A DNA stretch of 64,000 nt from Bradyrhizobium sp. CCBAU 53351 (GTDB lineage: Bacteria > Pseudomonadota > Alphaproteobacteria > Rhizobiales > Xanthobacteraceae). Below the pieces are notes generated by a model. It did no database searches. It was not told where the DNA came from and was given only the letters and a program-made list of their open reading frames with translations. The stretch's first letter is position 1. Every line of letters starts with the position of its first letter. Below, piece by piece: positions 52,313 through 60,776 of the stretch. A program made the translations under genes and the position numbers. The DNA lies in the NCBI RefSeq assembly GCF_015291745.1, contig NZ_CP030059.1, forward strand, positions 5,483,501-5,547,500, in the 5' to 3' direction.

Positions 52313-53095
52313 CTGCTCGCCCCCGACCTTGTAGCCGGCAATCGCATCATGCCCCTTCGACGAGACCAGCCAGTCGACGAAGGCCTGCCCGTCCTTCGCC
52401 TTCACGTTCGGGTGCTTTTCGGGATTCACCAGCATGACGCCGTATTGATTGAAAAGCCGCTTGTCCCCCTCGGTCAGGACGGCGAGCTCGCCGCGATTCT
52501 TGAACGACAGCCAGGTGCCGCGGTCCGACAACAGATAGGCGTTCGACGACGAGGCCATGTTCAGCGCCGGGCCCATGCCCTGGCCGATCTCGCGGTACCA
52601 GTTGTCCTTGCCCGCACCGAGATCAACCCCAGCCTCTTTCCACAACCTCAGCTCGGCCGCGTGCGTGCCGGACTTGTCGCCGCGCGAAATGAACGGCGCC
52701 TTCGCCGCCGCGATCTTGCGCAGCGCATCCGTGACGTCCTTGCCGCCGGCGATCTTGGCAGGATCGCTCTTTGGGCCGATGATGATGAAGTCGTTGTACA
52801 TGACGTCGAAGCGCTTCACGCCCTGCCCTTCCGACATGAACTTGTCCTCGGCAGGCCTGTCATGGACGAACACGACATCGGCATCGCCGCGTCGGCCGAC
52901 GTCCAGCGCCTGGCCGGTGCCGACGGCGACGACCTTCACGCCGATGCCTTCGGCCTTCGTGAACAGCGGCAGCAGATGGCCGAACAGCCCTGATTGTTCC
53001 GTCGAGGTGGTCGAAGCGACCGTGATGGTGCGATCCTGCGCGAACGCGATGGTGGACCAGAGCAGAAGCGCTCCGATGGCGATGATCTTCCTCAT
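52286..53095 (-). CDS. Tungstate-type ABC transporter substrate-binding protein (TupA-like)
   Basis: 269 residues from the ATG at 53095. Signal peptide IIAIGALLLWSTIAFA, then TITVASTTSTEQSGLFGHLL, VVAVGTGQALDVGRRGDADV, VFVHDRPAEDKF and FISRGDKSGTHAAE, all typical of TupA. It binds an oxyanion, tungstate by family. Its 3' end overlaps tupB by 27 bases in opposite orientation, unlike the usual co-directional tupABC. Confidence 0.85.
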   Translation of the reverse strand: MRKIIAIGALLLWSTIAFAQDRTITVASTTSTEQSGLFGHLLPLFTKAEGIGVKVVAVGTGQALDVGRRGDADVVFVHDRPAEDKFMSEGQGVKRFDVMYNDFIIIGPKSDPAKIAGGKDVTDALRKIAAAKAPFISRGDKSGTHAAELRLWKEAGVDLGAGKDNWYREIGQGMGPALNMASSSNAYLLSDRGTWLSFKNRGELAVLTEGDKRLFNQYGVMLVNPEKHPNVKAKDGQAFVDWLVSSKGHDAIAGYKVGGEQLFFPNASH

Positions 53096-53256
53096 GCGGC
53101 ATTCCCGGACAAACAATGACGGCTCTGAATAGCCCGTGGCGACGAAAACGGGAACCCCGACGTAAGGCCGTATGGAGTTGAGCGAGCGGCCACAAAGCGG
53201 CAGGAACGTCGCTGGCGCAGCCGGATTATCTGAGATGTAAAGTCAAGGAGAATCCA

Positions 53257-53541
53257 ATGAAGAAGCTCATCTTGGCATCGGCATGCATCATGGCGTTGGC
53301 GACCGGTGGCGCCGTCGCGCAGACACAACCGGCTCCCGGCGCCTCCAGCCAGAGCGACGTCGGCCCCTCGTCGCGAGGCCCCGCCACCAAGGGCATGACG
53401 ACCGGACGTTCGTCGAACATGCAGAACGAGGCCAGCGACAGCAAGGGTGCGCAGCAGCCATCGGCCGGCGGCACCAACACCAACAACATGGGCAGCCAGG
53501 CCGGCGGCAGCGCGGGCGCCGGCGGCGGTGCCGGCAAATAG
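53257..53541 (+). CDS. Small exported Gly/Ser-rich protein
   Basis: 94 residues; AAGGAGAATCC precedes the ATG. Signal peptide LILASACIMALATGGAVAQ, then a disordered chain (PAPGASSQSDVGPSSRGPAT, later NNMGSQAGGSAGAGGGAGK). No cysteines after cleavage. Function unknown; akin in composition to the proteins at 30065 and 45170. Confidence 0.6.
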   Translation: MKKLILASACIMALATGGAVAQTQPAPGASSQSDVGPSSRGPATKGMTTGRSSNMQNEASDSKGAQQPSAGGTNTNNMGSQAGGSAGAGGGAGK

Positions 53542-53603
53542 TCGGAAGGTCGAGGATCCCGGGAGGGGACCGTCGTCCCCTCCCACGGACCGACGGGGGT
53601 CGA

Positions 53604-53938
53604 TCAACGACCGGGACAATATCTCATTACGCGGCGGACGCCCTGCGACTCCGGTTCCTTCATCCAATCGATCTTCCAGGCCAGCCAAAGCTTGTCGTCG
53701 TCGACGACATAGGCAAACGTCGATGTCGAAAAGCCTCTGGGATTGCGAACCGTGACCTCACCGCAGACCACCTCGATCGCGCGGCCCTCGGGATCGGATG
53801 CAGGACTGGTCCAGGAGATGTGAATCTCCGCATTGGGCGGAATGAGGTGAGCGGCGATTTTCGCGTGAGATCGTCCGCGAGCACCGGCGCGCCCATGCTA
53901 GCGGCAAAGACCGCGGCAAGACAAATCTTGTGGATCAC
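53604..53938 (-). pseudogene. Exported small protein with a frameshift
   Basis: GTG start at 53938 with GGAGAGG upstream; signal peptide ICLAAVFAASMGAPVLADD. In frame it continues only as RKSPLTSFRPMRRF and looks non-native. Shifting frame at the TTTT run near 53858-53861 gives a convincing protein, AAHLIPPNAEIHISWTSPAS, GRAIEVVCGEVTVRNPRGFS, DDDKLWLAWKIDWMKEPES, ending RYCPGR at a stop at 53604-53606. The span of 335 bases is one short of a multiple of three, so a single-base loss (or sequencing error) fits. Confidence 0.7.
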
Positions 53939-54135
53939 GTTCCCTCTCCTTCCGTTTCGGAAAGAGCGTGCCTGCTTCGGCGTAGTTGTACTGTGATTGC
54001 GGTCACGTTGGTTCGGCCAAACCGTGGCCCTTGCGACGATCGCCGCCTCGCCATGACGGCTGACACGTCACTCGCTGACTTACGCGACGAATGCGCGGAT
54101 GTTCTGCAATTGATCTCACCTAGATTGACAGGGAT

Positions 54136-55503
54136 GTGACGGCCGGGGCAGTTTTTCATATTGCTGGCGAATCAGCGATTGCCTCACGCCGAGTACCTCT
54201 TGGACAACTCCTAGTGCTTTCGAGACTGATATCGTTGCTGCGCCGCATCCCCGCGGTGAAATGGGCATTCACCCGGCTTCGGCCTGAGCCGCATAGCGGC
54301 AGCATCGACGTCACGCCGGTCGCCGCAGACGTCTCGCCCATCAACGCCGAAGCCGCTGTCGCCGAAGTCGTTGTCGCCGAAGACGTCGCGGAAGCCGCTT
54401 CGACTCAACTTGCCGAAATCAGCACGACTTCAGCGCACGACGAGGCCCGGGACGAGGCTCGCTCCACCCAGGATGATACCGCGATCTCCGTCATCGCGGA
54501 GAGCCCGCCGGCAGCACCAACCGACACCGTCGCCAGCGACAATGTCTCCCGGGAGATCCCGTCCGATATCGCGCCGGTCGTCGAGGAGGCTTCGGCCACC
54601 GAGATCGAAACTGCGGCCGAAGGCGCTCGCGAACCCGCGATCAGCCACGATCCTGTCGTTGAGACCCCGGCGAAAGTCGAGGCCGCCGACGTGGAGCCGG
54701 TCGCCGTCGAGGTTGTCGGCGAACCGGTAGACGCCGCCGAACTCGTGGTCGGCAGCGAGCCACCTCCCGCGCCCCCGACTGACGCCGAGCCCATTGTTGC
54801 AGAGGACGCACCGCCATCGTCCACCGATGTCGAGATCGCTCCGACTGACGTCCCTGCCCTCGTCGTCAGTGACAATCGCACCCCTGACGTCAGCGAGGAT
54901 ATTGAGCCAACCGCTGGCGCGCCGCGCGTTACGTCTGCCGCTGCCGAAGTTCTGGTCGAGCCTGCCTCCGAGAATGATTTCGACGGCGATCCCTTGCCGG
55001 ACGACGCGGTGGCCATCGAGCCGGCAGCTGCGGATATTGCCGCGCCCGTCGCGGCGGTGGTCGTGGAGCGAGGTTCCACTGATGCGGCCAGCGTCGTCAC
55101 GGACATCGCGCCGGTTCCGGCGCGCGTGTCGCCAGCTCCGGAAGTCCGCAGCCCGCCGAAAGTTCGCTCGAGACCCGCGGAGCCTGCCGATCGCGCCGCG
55201 CTGATCCGACAGCGCTGGGCGGAAAGCGGGATCAGGATGTGGAATCCTCGGCTTCACGGCACTGGCGAAGCCACCCTGAACATCCAGGGCAGCGTCGGGC
55301 TGCTGCCGCCCGCGGCCGGCGAAACCATGCAGCGCTACGACAAGCTAGAATTCAAGATGCTCGGCGGACAGATCGTCTGCGAGGGCGTCATCATCGAGGC
55401 CCCCGCCCAGGCGAGCAACCGAAGTTTCACCCAGCTCGCCGAGCCTGGGAAACTCGAGCGAGTCCGCGAACCGGCGCGGGAACGCCAGGCCGCTCTCGCC
55501 TGA
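54136..55503 (+). CDS. Acidic Ala/Val/Glu/Pro-rich protein with a conserved C-terminal domain
   Basis: 455 residues from a GTG at 54136; a second GTG at 54214 is possible. A basic segment LLVLSRLISLLRRIPAVKW at about 25-43 precedes some 290 residues of low-complexity acidic sequence (many E, D, A, P, V), probably disordered. The last 100 residues look folded: ADRAALIRQRWAESGIRMWN, GEATLNIQGSVGLLPPAAGE and YDKLEFKMLGGQIVCEGVII. No enzymatic motif. It could be a membrane-anchored or cell-envelope scaffold (inference). Confidence 0.6.
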   Translation: MTAGAVFHIAGESAIASRRVPLGQLLVLSRLISLLRRIPAVKWAFTRLRPEPHSGSIDVTPVAADVSPINAEAAVAEVVVAEDVAEAASTQLAEISTTSAHDEARDEARSTQDDTAISVIAESPPAAPTDTVASDNVSREIPSDIAPVVEEASATEIETAAEGAREPAISHDPVVETPAKVEAADVEPVAVEVVGEPVDAAELVVGSEPPPAPPTDAEPIVAEDAPPSSTDVEIAPTDVPALVVSDNRTPDVSEDIEPTAGAPRVTSAAAEVLVEPASENDFDGDPLPDDAVAIEPAAADIAAPVAAVVVERGSTDAASVVTDIAPVPARVSPAPEVRSPPKVRSRPAEPADRAALIRQRWAESGIRMWNPRLHGTGEATLNIQGSVGLLPPAAGETMQRYDKLEFKMLGGQIVCEGVIIEAPAQASNRSFTQLAEPGKLERVREPARERQAALA

Positions 55504-55566
55504 TCCTTTCGCCTGCAGCGACCGCCGCGACGTGCTAGGTTGACATCCCGACATGGGAGATCGCCT

Positions 55567-55851
55567 ATGCGCACGAGCTCGTTGCTTCTGGTCGTGATCG
55601 CCGCCCTCTGTGTCTCGCAAGCCGCGGTTGCGGCGCCCGGCAGCCGGTCGCGCCACCCGCATGCGACGGCCCCCGCCACCGATCCGGCCGCGTCCTACAA
55701 GGCCGTCCGGCTGTCCTCCTCGCGCGGCGAGACGATCCTCAACACGCCCGGTCAGACCACTGTGCTGACGCGAGAAGTTCTCGACGACAAGAACGCGACG
55801 AGCCTTATGGACGCCATGCGCTCGACCGCCGGCGTGACGATCGGGCGCTAA
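55567..55851 (+). CDS. Short exported protein resembling the start of a TonB receptor plug
   Basis: 94 residues; GGGAGA precedes the ATG. Signal peptide LLLVVIAALCVSQAAVAAPG, then ETILNTPGQTTVLTREVLDD and SLMDAMRSTAGVTIGR, which is how siderophore receptor plugs begin. It stops there, with no barrel downstream. Either a truncated receptor kept as a short gene, or a small protein sharing the plug fold. The stop is clean and the gene is well expressed-looking (strong ribosome site). Confidence 0.55.
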   Translation: MRTSSLLLVVIAALCVSQAAVAAPGSRSRHPHATAPATDPAASYKAVRLSSSRGETILNTPGQTTVLTREVLDDKNATSLMDAMRSTAGVTIGR

Positions 55852-56018
55852 CGGTCCCGCGCGGCGTTCAGCCGACGCGCCGTTATTCCTGCAACACATC
55901 TGAAATTTTCCGCGCGCGAAGCAGTTGCCCGTAACGGCGGTCGCGACGTAACTTGCGCACCGGCCGGTGCCACATCCGTGCCTGATCAAAACGACAAGAA
56001 CAATCCGGGAGACAAACT

Positions 56019-56903
56019 ATGAAGAAGCTGACGGCCGCGCTGTGCGCACTGGCCTTGTTCGCAACGGGCGCGCAAGCGCAGACCCTCAAGGATTTCCTCG
56101 CCGCGGTCATGCAGAAGTGGACAGCGCCGTTCGAGCCGTTCCAGCTCATCGGCAACATCTACTATGTCGGGACCGAGGGTATCGCCGTCTACGTCATCAG
56201 GACATCGCAAGGCCTCATCCTGATGGACACCGCGATGCCCCAGTCCACCGGCACGATCAAGGACAGCATCACAAAGCTCGGCTTCAAGGTTGCCGACATC
56301 AAGATGATCCTGAACTCGCACGCGCATATCGATCACACCGGCGGTTTCGCCGAGCTCAAGAAGGAGACCGGCGCGCAGCTCGTGGCCGGCGAGCGCGACA
56401 AACCGCTGCTCGAAGGCGGCTACTATCCCGGCGACGAGAAAAACGAGGACCTCGCCTTCCCACCGGTGAAGGTCGACCGTGTCGTGAAGGAGGGCGACAC
56501 CGTGACGCTCGGCGACACCACGCTGATTGCACATGCAACGCCCGGCCATTCGCCGGGCTGCACGAGCTGGGAGATGATCGTCAAGGACGCCGATCAGAGC
56601 CGCAAGGTGCTGTTCTTCTGCAGCGGCACGGTGGCACTGAACAGGCTGGTCGGCCAGCCGACCTATCCCGGCATCATCGAGGATTACCGCGCGACCTACG
56701 CCAAGGTGAAAGCGATGAAGGTCGACGTCCTGCTCGGGCCCCATCCTGAGGTCTATGGCATGCAGGCCAAGCGTGCGCAGATGAAGGACGGCGCGCCGAA
56801 CCCGTTCGTCAAACCGGGCGAGCTCGCGACCTACGCGTCGGGCCTGTCGGAGGAGTTCGACAAGCAACTCGCCAAGCAGACCGCGGCGCTAGAAAAAAAG
56901 TAG
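56019..56903 (+). CDS. Subclass B3 metallo-beta-lactamase (BJP-1-like)
   Basis: 294 residues, same length as BJP-1 of Bradyrhizobium japonicum. Signal peptide LTAALCALALFATGAQA. Zinc ligands: NSHAHIDHTGG (H101, H103, D105, H106), ATPGHSPGC (H177) and LLGPHPEVYG (H242). The sequence reads as a close homologue of BJP-1 throughout, including YYPGDEKNEDLAFP. It hydrolyses beta-lactams in the periplasm; a native environmental role is unproven. Located with its own promoter space of 167 bases. Confidence 0.92.
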   Translation: MKKLTAALCALALFATGAQAQTLKDFLAAVMQKWTAPFEPFQLIGNIYYVGTEGIAVYVIRTSQGLILMDTAMPQSTGTIKDSITKLGFKVADIKMILNSHAHIDHTGGFAELKKETGAQLVAGERDKPLLEGGYYPGDEKNEDLAFPPVKVDRVVKEGDTVTLGDTTLIAHATPGHSPGCTSWEMIVKDADQSRKVLFFCSGTVALNRLVGQPTYPGIIEDYRATYAKVKAMKVDVLLGPHPEVYGMQAKRAQMKDGAPNPFVKPGELATYASGLSEEFDKQLAKQTAALEKK

Positions 56904-56924
56904 CGACCATCGGACGCTGTCTTT

Positions 56925-56954
56925 CACCTCTCCCCATTGCATCGGGGAGAGGTG
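56925..56954 (+). terminator. Hairpin after the metallo-beta-lactamase gene
   Basis: Perfect 11-bp stem CACCTCTCCCC / GGGGAGAGGTG with an eight-base loop, 21 bases past the stop. The remaining 250 bases to 57203 show no gene and include the promoter of the GGDEF/EAL gene. Confidence 0.6.
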
Positions 56955-57203
56955 CGGCATGACGCTGCGCCGGCGCGCATGGTTAGTAGAACGTAGCCGA
57001 AGCTTTGCAGGACTTTGCGGTCGATGTGCCCGCTTGCGCGACAGCTTATCGTTAACGCGGCCTCACCAATGCACGCGACCGGAACCATTTTCGGTAGCGC
57101 GCAACCTGCGCTGGCCTTCGGCGCGAGATCGATCTAACGCGCCCTTTACCCCCGCCGTGCAAGATCGCCCGCGTTTTTCAGGGGATCCGGGGCTCGTATT
57201 TCA

Positions 57204-59213
57204 ATGCCTGTTGCCGATTTGAAGTCTCATCTTGCCGCCGCAATCCGGTTGTTTCGCGTTCCCGCAGACAACCCGGACCTGATGCGGGCGCAGTTCGACG
57301 CCTTCTCCAAGCAAGTCCCGCTGCTCTACTTCATCCTCATGAGCAACACGATCGCCGTCGCCTACACCTATGTGAACGTGGCGCCGAACTGGCTGACGAT
57401 GATCGTGCCGACCGTGTTGACCGTGCTCGCAGGCTTGCGGACCTATTGGTGGCTGCGCCAGCGTCACCTCGTACGCAGCGACGCCGACATCCTGCGCAAT
57501 CTGCGCGCCACCAACTGGCTGACGCTGCCGATCGGCGCCGGCTTCACCGCCTGGTCCTTCGCGCTCTACCCTTACGGCGATCCGTTCGCCAAGAGCCAGG
57601 TCGCCTTCTACATGGCGGTCACCGTGATCGGCTGCATCTTCTCGCTGATGCATCTGCGCTCGGCGGCGTTGATCGTGACGCTGATCGTCGACATACCCTA
57701 TGTGCTGTTCTTCTTCGCGACGGGCGAGCCGACGCTGAAGGCGATCGCCGTCAACAATCTCCTCGTTTCCGGCGCGATGGTGACGGTGCTGTTCATCTAC
57801 TACCGCGATTTCGCCGATCTTGTCGCCAGCCGCAAATCGCTGCTTGCACAACAGGCCGCGACGCAGGCGCTCTCGGACGAGAACTTCCGCCTCGCCAATC
57901 TCGATTCCCTCACCGAGCTGCCGAACCGCCGCCGCTTCTTCGCCGAACTGTCGAGCGCCTTTGCCGACGCCGAGCGCAGGCACGTCCGCGTCGCGGTCGG
58001 AATCATCGACCTCGACGGCTTCAAGCCGATCAACGACAATTACGGCCACTCGGTCGGCGACCGGGTCCTGATCGAGGCCGGCCGGCGCATCCGCGAGGTT
58101 TGCGAGGGCTTTGGCCCGCAGCGGGTGGAATTCGCCCGGCTTGGCGGTGACGAGTTCGGCCTCGTTGTCTGCGGCGACCCCGAGGATGCGGACCTGACGC
58201 GGCTCGGCGAGCGCATCGGGAGTCAGGTCAAGCTGCCCTACCAGCTCGACACCGCCCATACCGGGCTGTCCTGCTCGATCGGTTTCGCAGTTTTCCCGGA
58301 CTCCGCGACGACGTCGGAAGCGCTCTACGAATGTGCCGACTACGCGCTGTACCATGCCAAGCGTCATCAGCGGGGCCGCACCGTGACCTTCTCCAGCGAG
58401 CTCGAGGCCGAGATCCGCAGTCGCGGCGTGATCGAGAACCTGTTGCGCACCTCCGATTTCGGCGCCGAGATGGAGCTGGTCTTCCAGCCGATCGTCGATG
58501 CCATGAGCGAGCACACCTCGGGTTTCGAGACGCTGGCGCGCTGGCACAGCCCCCGCCTCGGTTGGGTCTCTCCCGCCGACTTCATTCCCGCGGCCGAGCG
58601 CATCGGCCTGATCCGCCCTTTGACCCAGGCGCTGCTGGCGCGCGCGCTCGCCACGGCCAGGACCTGGCCCGACGACATCCGCCTGTCGTTCAACCTGTCC
58701 GCTCACGACGTCTGTGCCGCCGAGGGCATATTGCCGCTGATCTCGATCATCGAGAAAAGCGGTCTGTCGCCGCACCGGATTGACTTCGAGATCACCGAGA
58801 CGGCCGTCACCTTCGATTTCGTTCGCGCGCAGCAGTCGATCGCAACGCTGAAGGCGATGGGCTGCGGCATTTCGCTGGACGATTTCGGCACCGGCTATTC
58901 GTCATTGAGCCACGTGCACCGGTTGCCGCTCGACAAGATCAAGGTCGACCGCAGCTTCGTCGCCGAGATCAACGAGAATCCGGTGAGCCACAAGATCATC
59001 AAATCGCTTGCGGGCCTCTGCGACGACATGGAGATCGCCTGCGTCGCCGAGGGCGTCGAGACCCGCGCCCAGCTCGACAGCCTGCGCCGGCTCGGCTGCG
59101 ATTTCATCCAGGGCTACTATTTCGCAAAGCCCATGCCGGCCGATGCGATCGCCGACTATCTGGCGGATGAACGCCAGCGCCTCGACGGCGGCGGAGCCAA
59201 GGTCGTGGCCTGA
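57204..59213 (+). CDS. Membrane GGDEF/EAL cyclic-di-GMP turnover protein
   Basis: 669 residues. Five to six N-terminal membrane helices at about 37-205, a coiled linker, a GGDEF domain with intact ARLGGDEFGLV and catalytic residues, then an EAL domain in which the eponymous motif is ETL (SGFETLARW). Other EAL residues are kept: SFNLSAHDV, FEITETAV, SLDDFGTGYSSLSHVHRLPL, IKVDRSF and CVAEGVET. Both synthesis and hydrolysis are therefore possible. No sensor family recognised in the membrane part. Confidence 0.9.
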   Translation: MPVADLKSHLAAAIRLFRVPADNPDLMRAQFDAFSKQVPLLYFILMSNTIAVAYTYVNVAPNWLTMIVPTVLTVLAGLRTYWWLRQRHLVRSDADILRNLRATNWLTLPIGAGFTAWSFALYPYGDPFAKSQVAFYMAVTVIGCIFSLMHLRSAALIVTLIVDIPYVLFFFATGEPTLKAIAVNNLLVSGAMVTVLFIYYRDFADLVASRKSLLAQQAATQALSDENFRLANLDSLTELPNRRRFFAELSSAFADAERRHVRVAVGIIDLDGFKPINDNYGHSVGDRVLIEAGRRIREVCEGFGPQRVEFARLGGDEFGLVVCGDPEDADLTRLGERIGSQVKLPYQLDTAHTGLSCSIGFAVFPDSATTSEALYECADYALYHAKRHQRGRTVTFSSELEAEIRSRGVIENLLRTSDFGAEMELVFQPIVDAMSEHTSGFETLARWHSPRLGWVSPADFIPAAERIGLIRPLTQALLARALATARTWPDDIRLSFNLSAHDVCAAEGILPLISIIEKSGLSPHRIDFEITETAVTFDFVRAQQSIATLKAMGCGISLDDFGTGYSSLSHVHRLPLDKIKVDRSFVAEINENPVSHKIIKSLAGLCDDMEIACVAEGVETRAQLDSLRRLGCDFIQGYYFAKPMPADAIADYLADERQRLDGGGAKVVA

Positions 59214-59231
59214 AGCGCGACGAAATTTAGT

Positions 59232-59306
59232 CATCGCGCTTTAGTCTATTTTCTGCGCACGATCTTTCCGGCAAACCGCTTCGCACTTTTCGGGATCATG
59301 CTTTCG
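59232..59306. repeat. Rhizobiales dispersed repeat (AGCATGATCCCGAAAAG type)
   Basis: Reverse-strand words AGCATGATCCCGAAAAGTGC, GAAGCGGTTTGCCGGAAAGA and AGACTAAAGCGCGATG form the well-known intergenic element of Bradyrhizobium and relatives. It fills the gap between the GGDEF/EAL gene and the ABC operon end. Confidence 0.65.
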
Positions 59307-59308
59307 CA

Positions 59309-60028
59309 TCACACCGCGCAGTAGCGTTCCTGGACGTCCTTGTCCGCGAGCAGCGCCGCAGCGCTGCTCTGGTGCACGACCTCGCCCTGGTCGATGATCA
59401 CGGCCCGGTCGGCGAGCCGCAGCGCCCATTCGACGTTCTGCTCGACCAGCAGCAGGGTCTTGCCCTCGTCGCGCAGGCGGCGGAACAGCACGCCCATCTC
59501 CTCGACGAGCACGGGCATGATGCCCTCCGATGGCTCGTCCAGCAGGATCATCTTGGGCTTTGCGATCAGCGCCCGCGCGATCGCCAGCATCTGCTGCTCG
59601 CCGCCGGAGAGCGTGACGCCCTCCTGGTCGAGCCGCTCCTTCAGGCGCGGGAAGGTTTCGGCGATCTCGTCGATCGCGGCTCGTTCCTCGATATCGCTGC
59701 CGGCCGCGACGAGGCCGAGCCGGAGGTTCTCGCGTACGGTCAGCCCGGGAACGATGCGCCGCTCCTCGGGCACGTAAGCGAGGCCAAGGTGGAAGCGCTG
59801 ATGGGCGCGCAGCGGCAGAACCTCCTTGCCGGCAAACCGCACGCGGCCCGTCGCCTTGGGCATCAGGCCCATCACGGCCCGCAAGGTCGTGGTCTTGCCG
59901 GCGCCATTGCGGCCGACCAGGGCGACCACCTCGCCCTCCTTCACATGCAGCGAGATGCCGTGCAGGACGTGGCTCGCGCCGTACCAGGCGTGCAGGTTCT
60001 CGATGTCGAGCAATGCGGTCTCAGCCAT
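59309..60028 (-). CDS. Branched-chain amino acid-type ABC transporter ATPase (LivF)
   Basis: 239 residues from the ATG at 60028, which overlaps the preceding livG-type gene. Walker A VGRNGAGKTTTLRAVMG, signature TLSGGEQQMLAIARAL, Walker B MILLDEPSEGIMP, H-loop switched to LLVEQNVEWAL as in LivF. The last gene of the operon. With LivG it powers import of an amino acid, amide or short organic acid. Confidence 0.9.
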   Translation of the reverse strand: MAETALLDIENLHAWYGASHVLHGISLHVKEGEVVALVGRNGAGKTTTLRAVMGLMPKATGRVRFAGKEVLPLRAHQRFHLGLAYVPEERRIVPGLTVRENLRLGLVAAGSDIEERAAIDEIAETFPRLKERLDQEGVTLSGGEQQMLAIARALIAKPKMILLDEPSEGIMPVLVEEMGVLFRRLRDEGKTLLLVEQNVEWALRLADRAVIIDQGEVVHQSSAAALLADKDVQERYCAV

Positions 60029-60776
60029 AGCCTTCACTCTGTCCGAGATAGACCCGGCGGACGTCCGGGTTGCTCCTGATTTCCTCCGGCGCGCCGTCCG
60101 CGAGCAGCCGGCCGTGATGCAGCACCACGACACGCTTGGACAGGCCCAGCACCATCTTCATCTTGTGTTCGACCAGCAGCACGGTGCGCTTGTCGGCGAG
60201 CCGCTCCAGCAGCGCGACCATATCCTTGGTCTCTTCCGGCCCCATGCCGGCGGTCGGCTCGTCCAGCAGCAGCAATTCCGGCTCCGAGACCAGCGCGATC
60301 GCGATCTCCAGGGCGCGCTGCTGGCCGTGCCCCAGGAATTTTGCCAGTTCGTTCCGCCTGCCGAGCAATCCGACCGCGGCGAGCGCAGCATCGGCACGCG
60401 CATGCAGCTCGGACAGCCGGGTGCGGTTGCGCCAGATGTCGTAACTCACGGTCAGCGCCTGCGCCGCGACCCGCACGTTCTCATGCACCGACAGGTCGGG
60501 AAAGATGTTCGTGATCTGGTAGGAGCGCGAGATGCCCTGGTGCACGAAGCGGTGCTGCGGCAGGCCGTTCAGCTCCCGGCCCCTGAAATGCAGCTTGCCG
60601 GACGTCGGCGTCAGCGCGCCGGAGAGGATGTTGAAGAACGTGCTCTTGCCGGCGCCGTTCGGCCCGATGATCGAGGTGAGCTGGCCGGCAGCGAACGACA
60701 CGGTGATGCCTTCGAGCGCGACGAAACCGCCAAAGCGTTTGCCGATCCCTTCGGCGCGAAGCAGTTCACTGCTCAT
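60021..60776 (-). CDS. Branched-chain amino acid-type ABC transporter ATPase (LivG)
   Basis: 251 residues from the ATG at 60776. Walker A IGPNGAGKSTFFNILSG, Walker B LLLLDEPTAGMGPEET and H-loop VLLVEHKMKM match LivG. The signature is FLGHGQQRALEIAIAL, where LSGGQ is replaced by LGHGQ. It overlaps the permease gene by four bases and the livF-type gene by eight. Confidence 0.9.
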   Translation of the reverse strand: MSSELLRAEGIGKRFGGFVALEGITVSFAAGQLTSIIGPNGAGKSTFFNILSGALTPTSGKLHFRGRELNGLPQHRFVHQGISRSYQITNIFPDLSVHENVRVAAQALTVSYDIWRNRTRLSELHARADAALAAVGLLGRRNELAKFLGHGQQRALEIAIALVSEPELLLLDEPTAGMGPEETKDMVALLERLADKRTVLLVEHKMKMVLGLSKRVVVLHHGRLLADGAPEEIRSNPDVRRVYLGQSEGYG

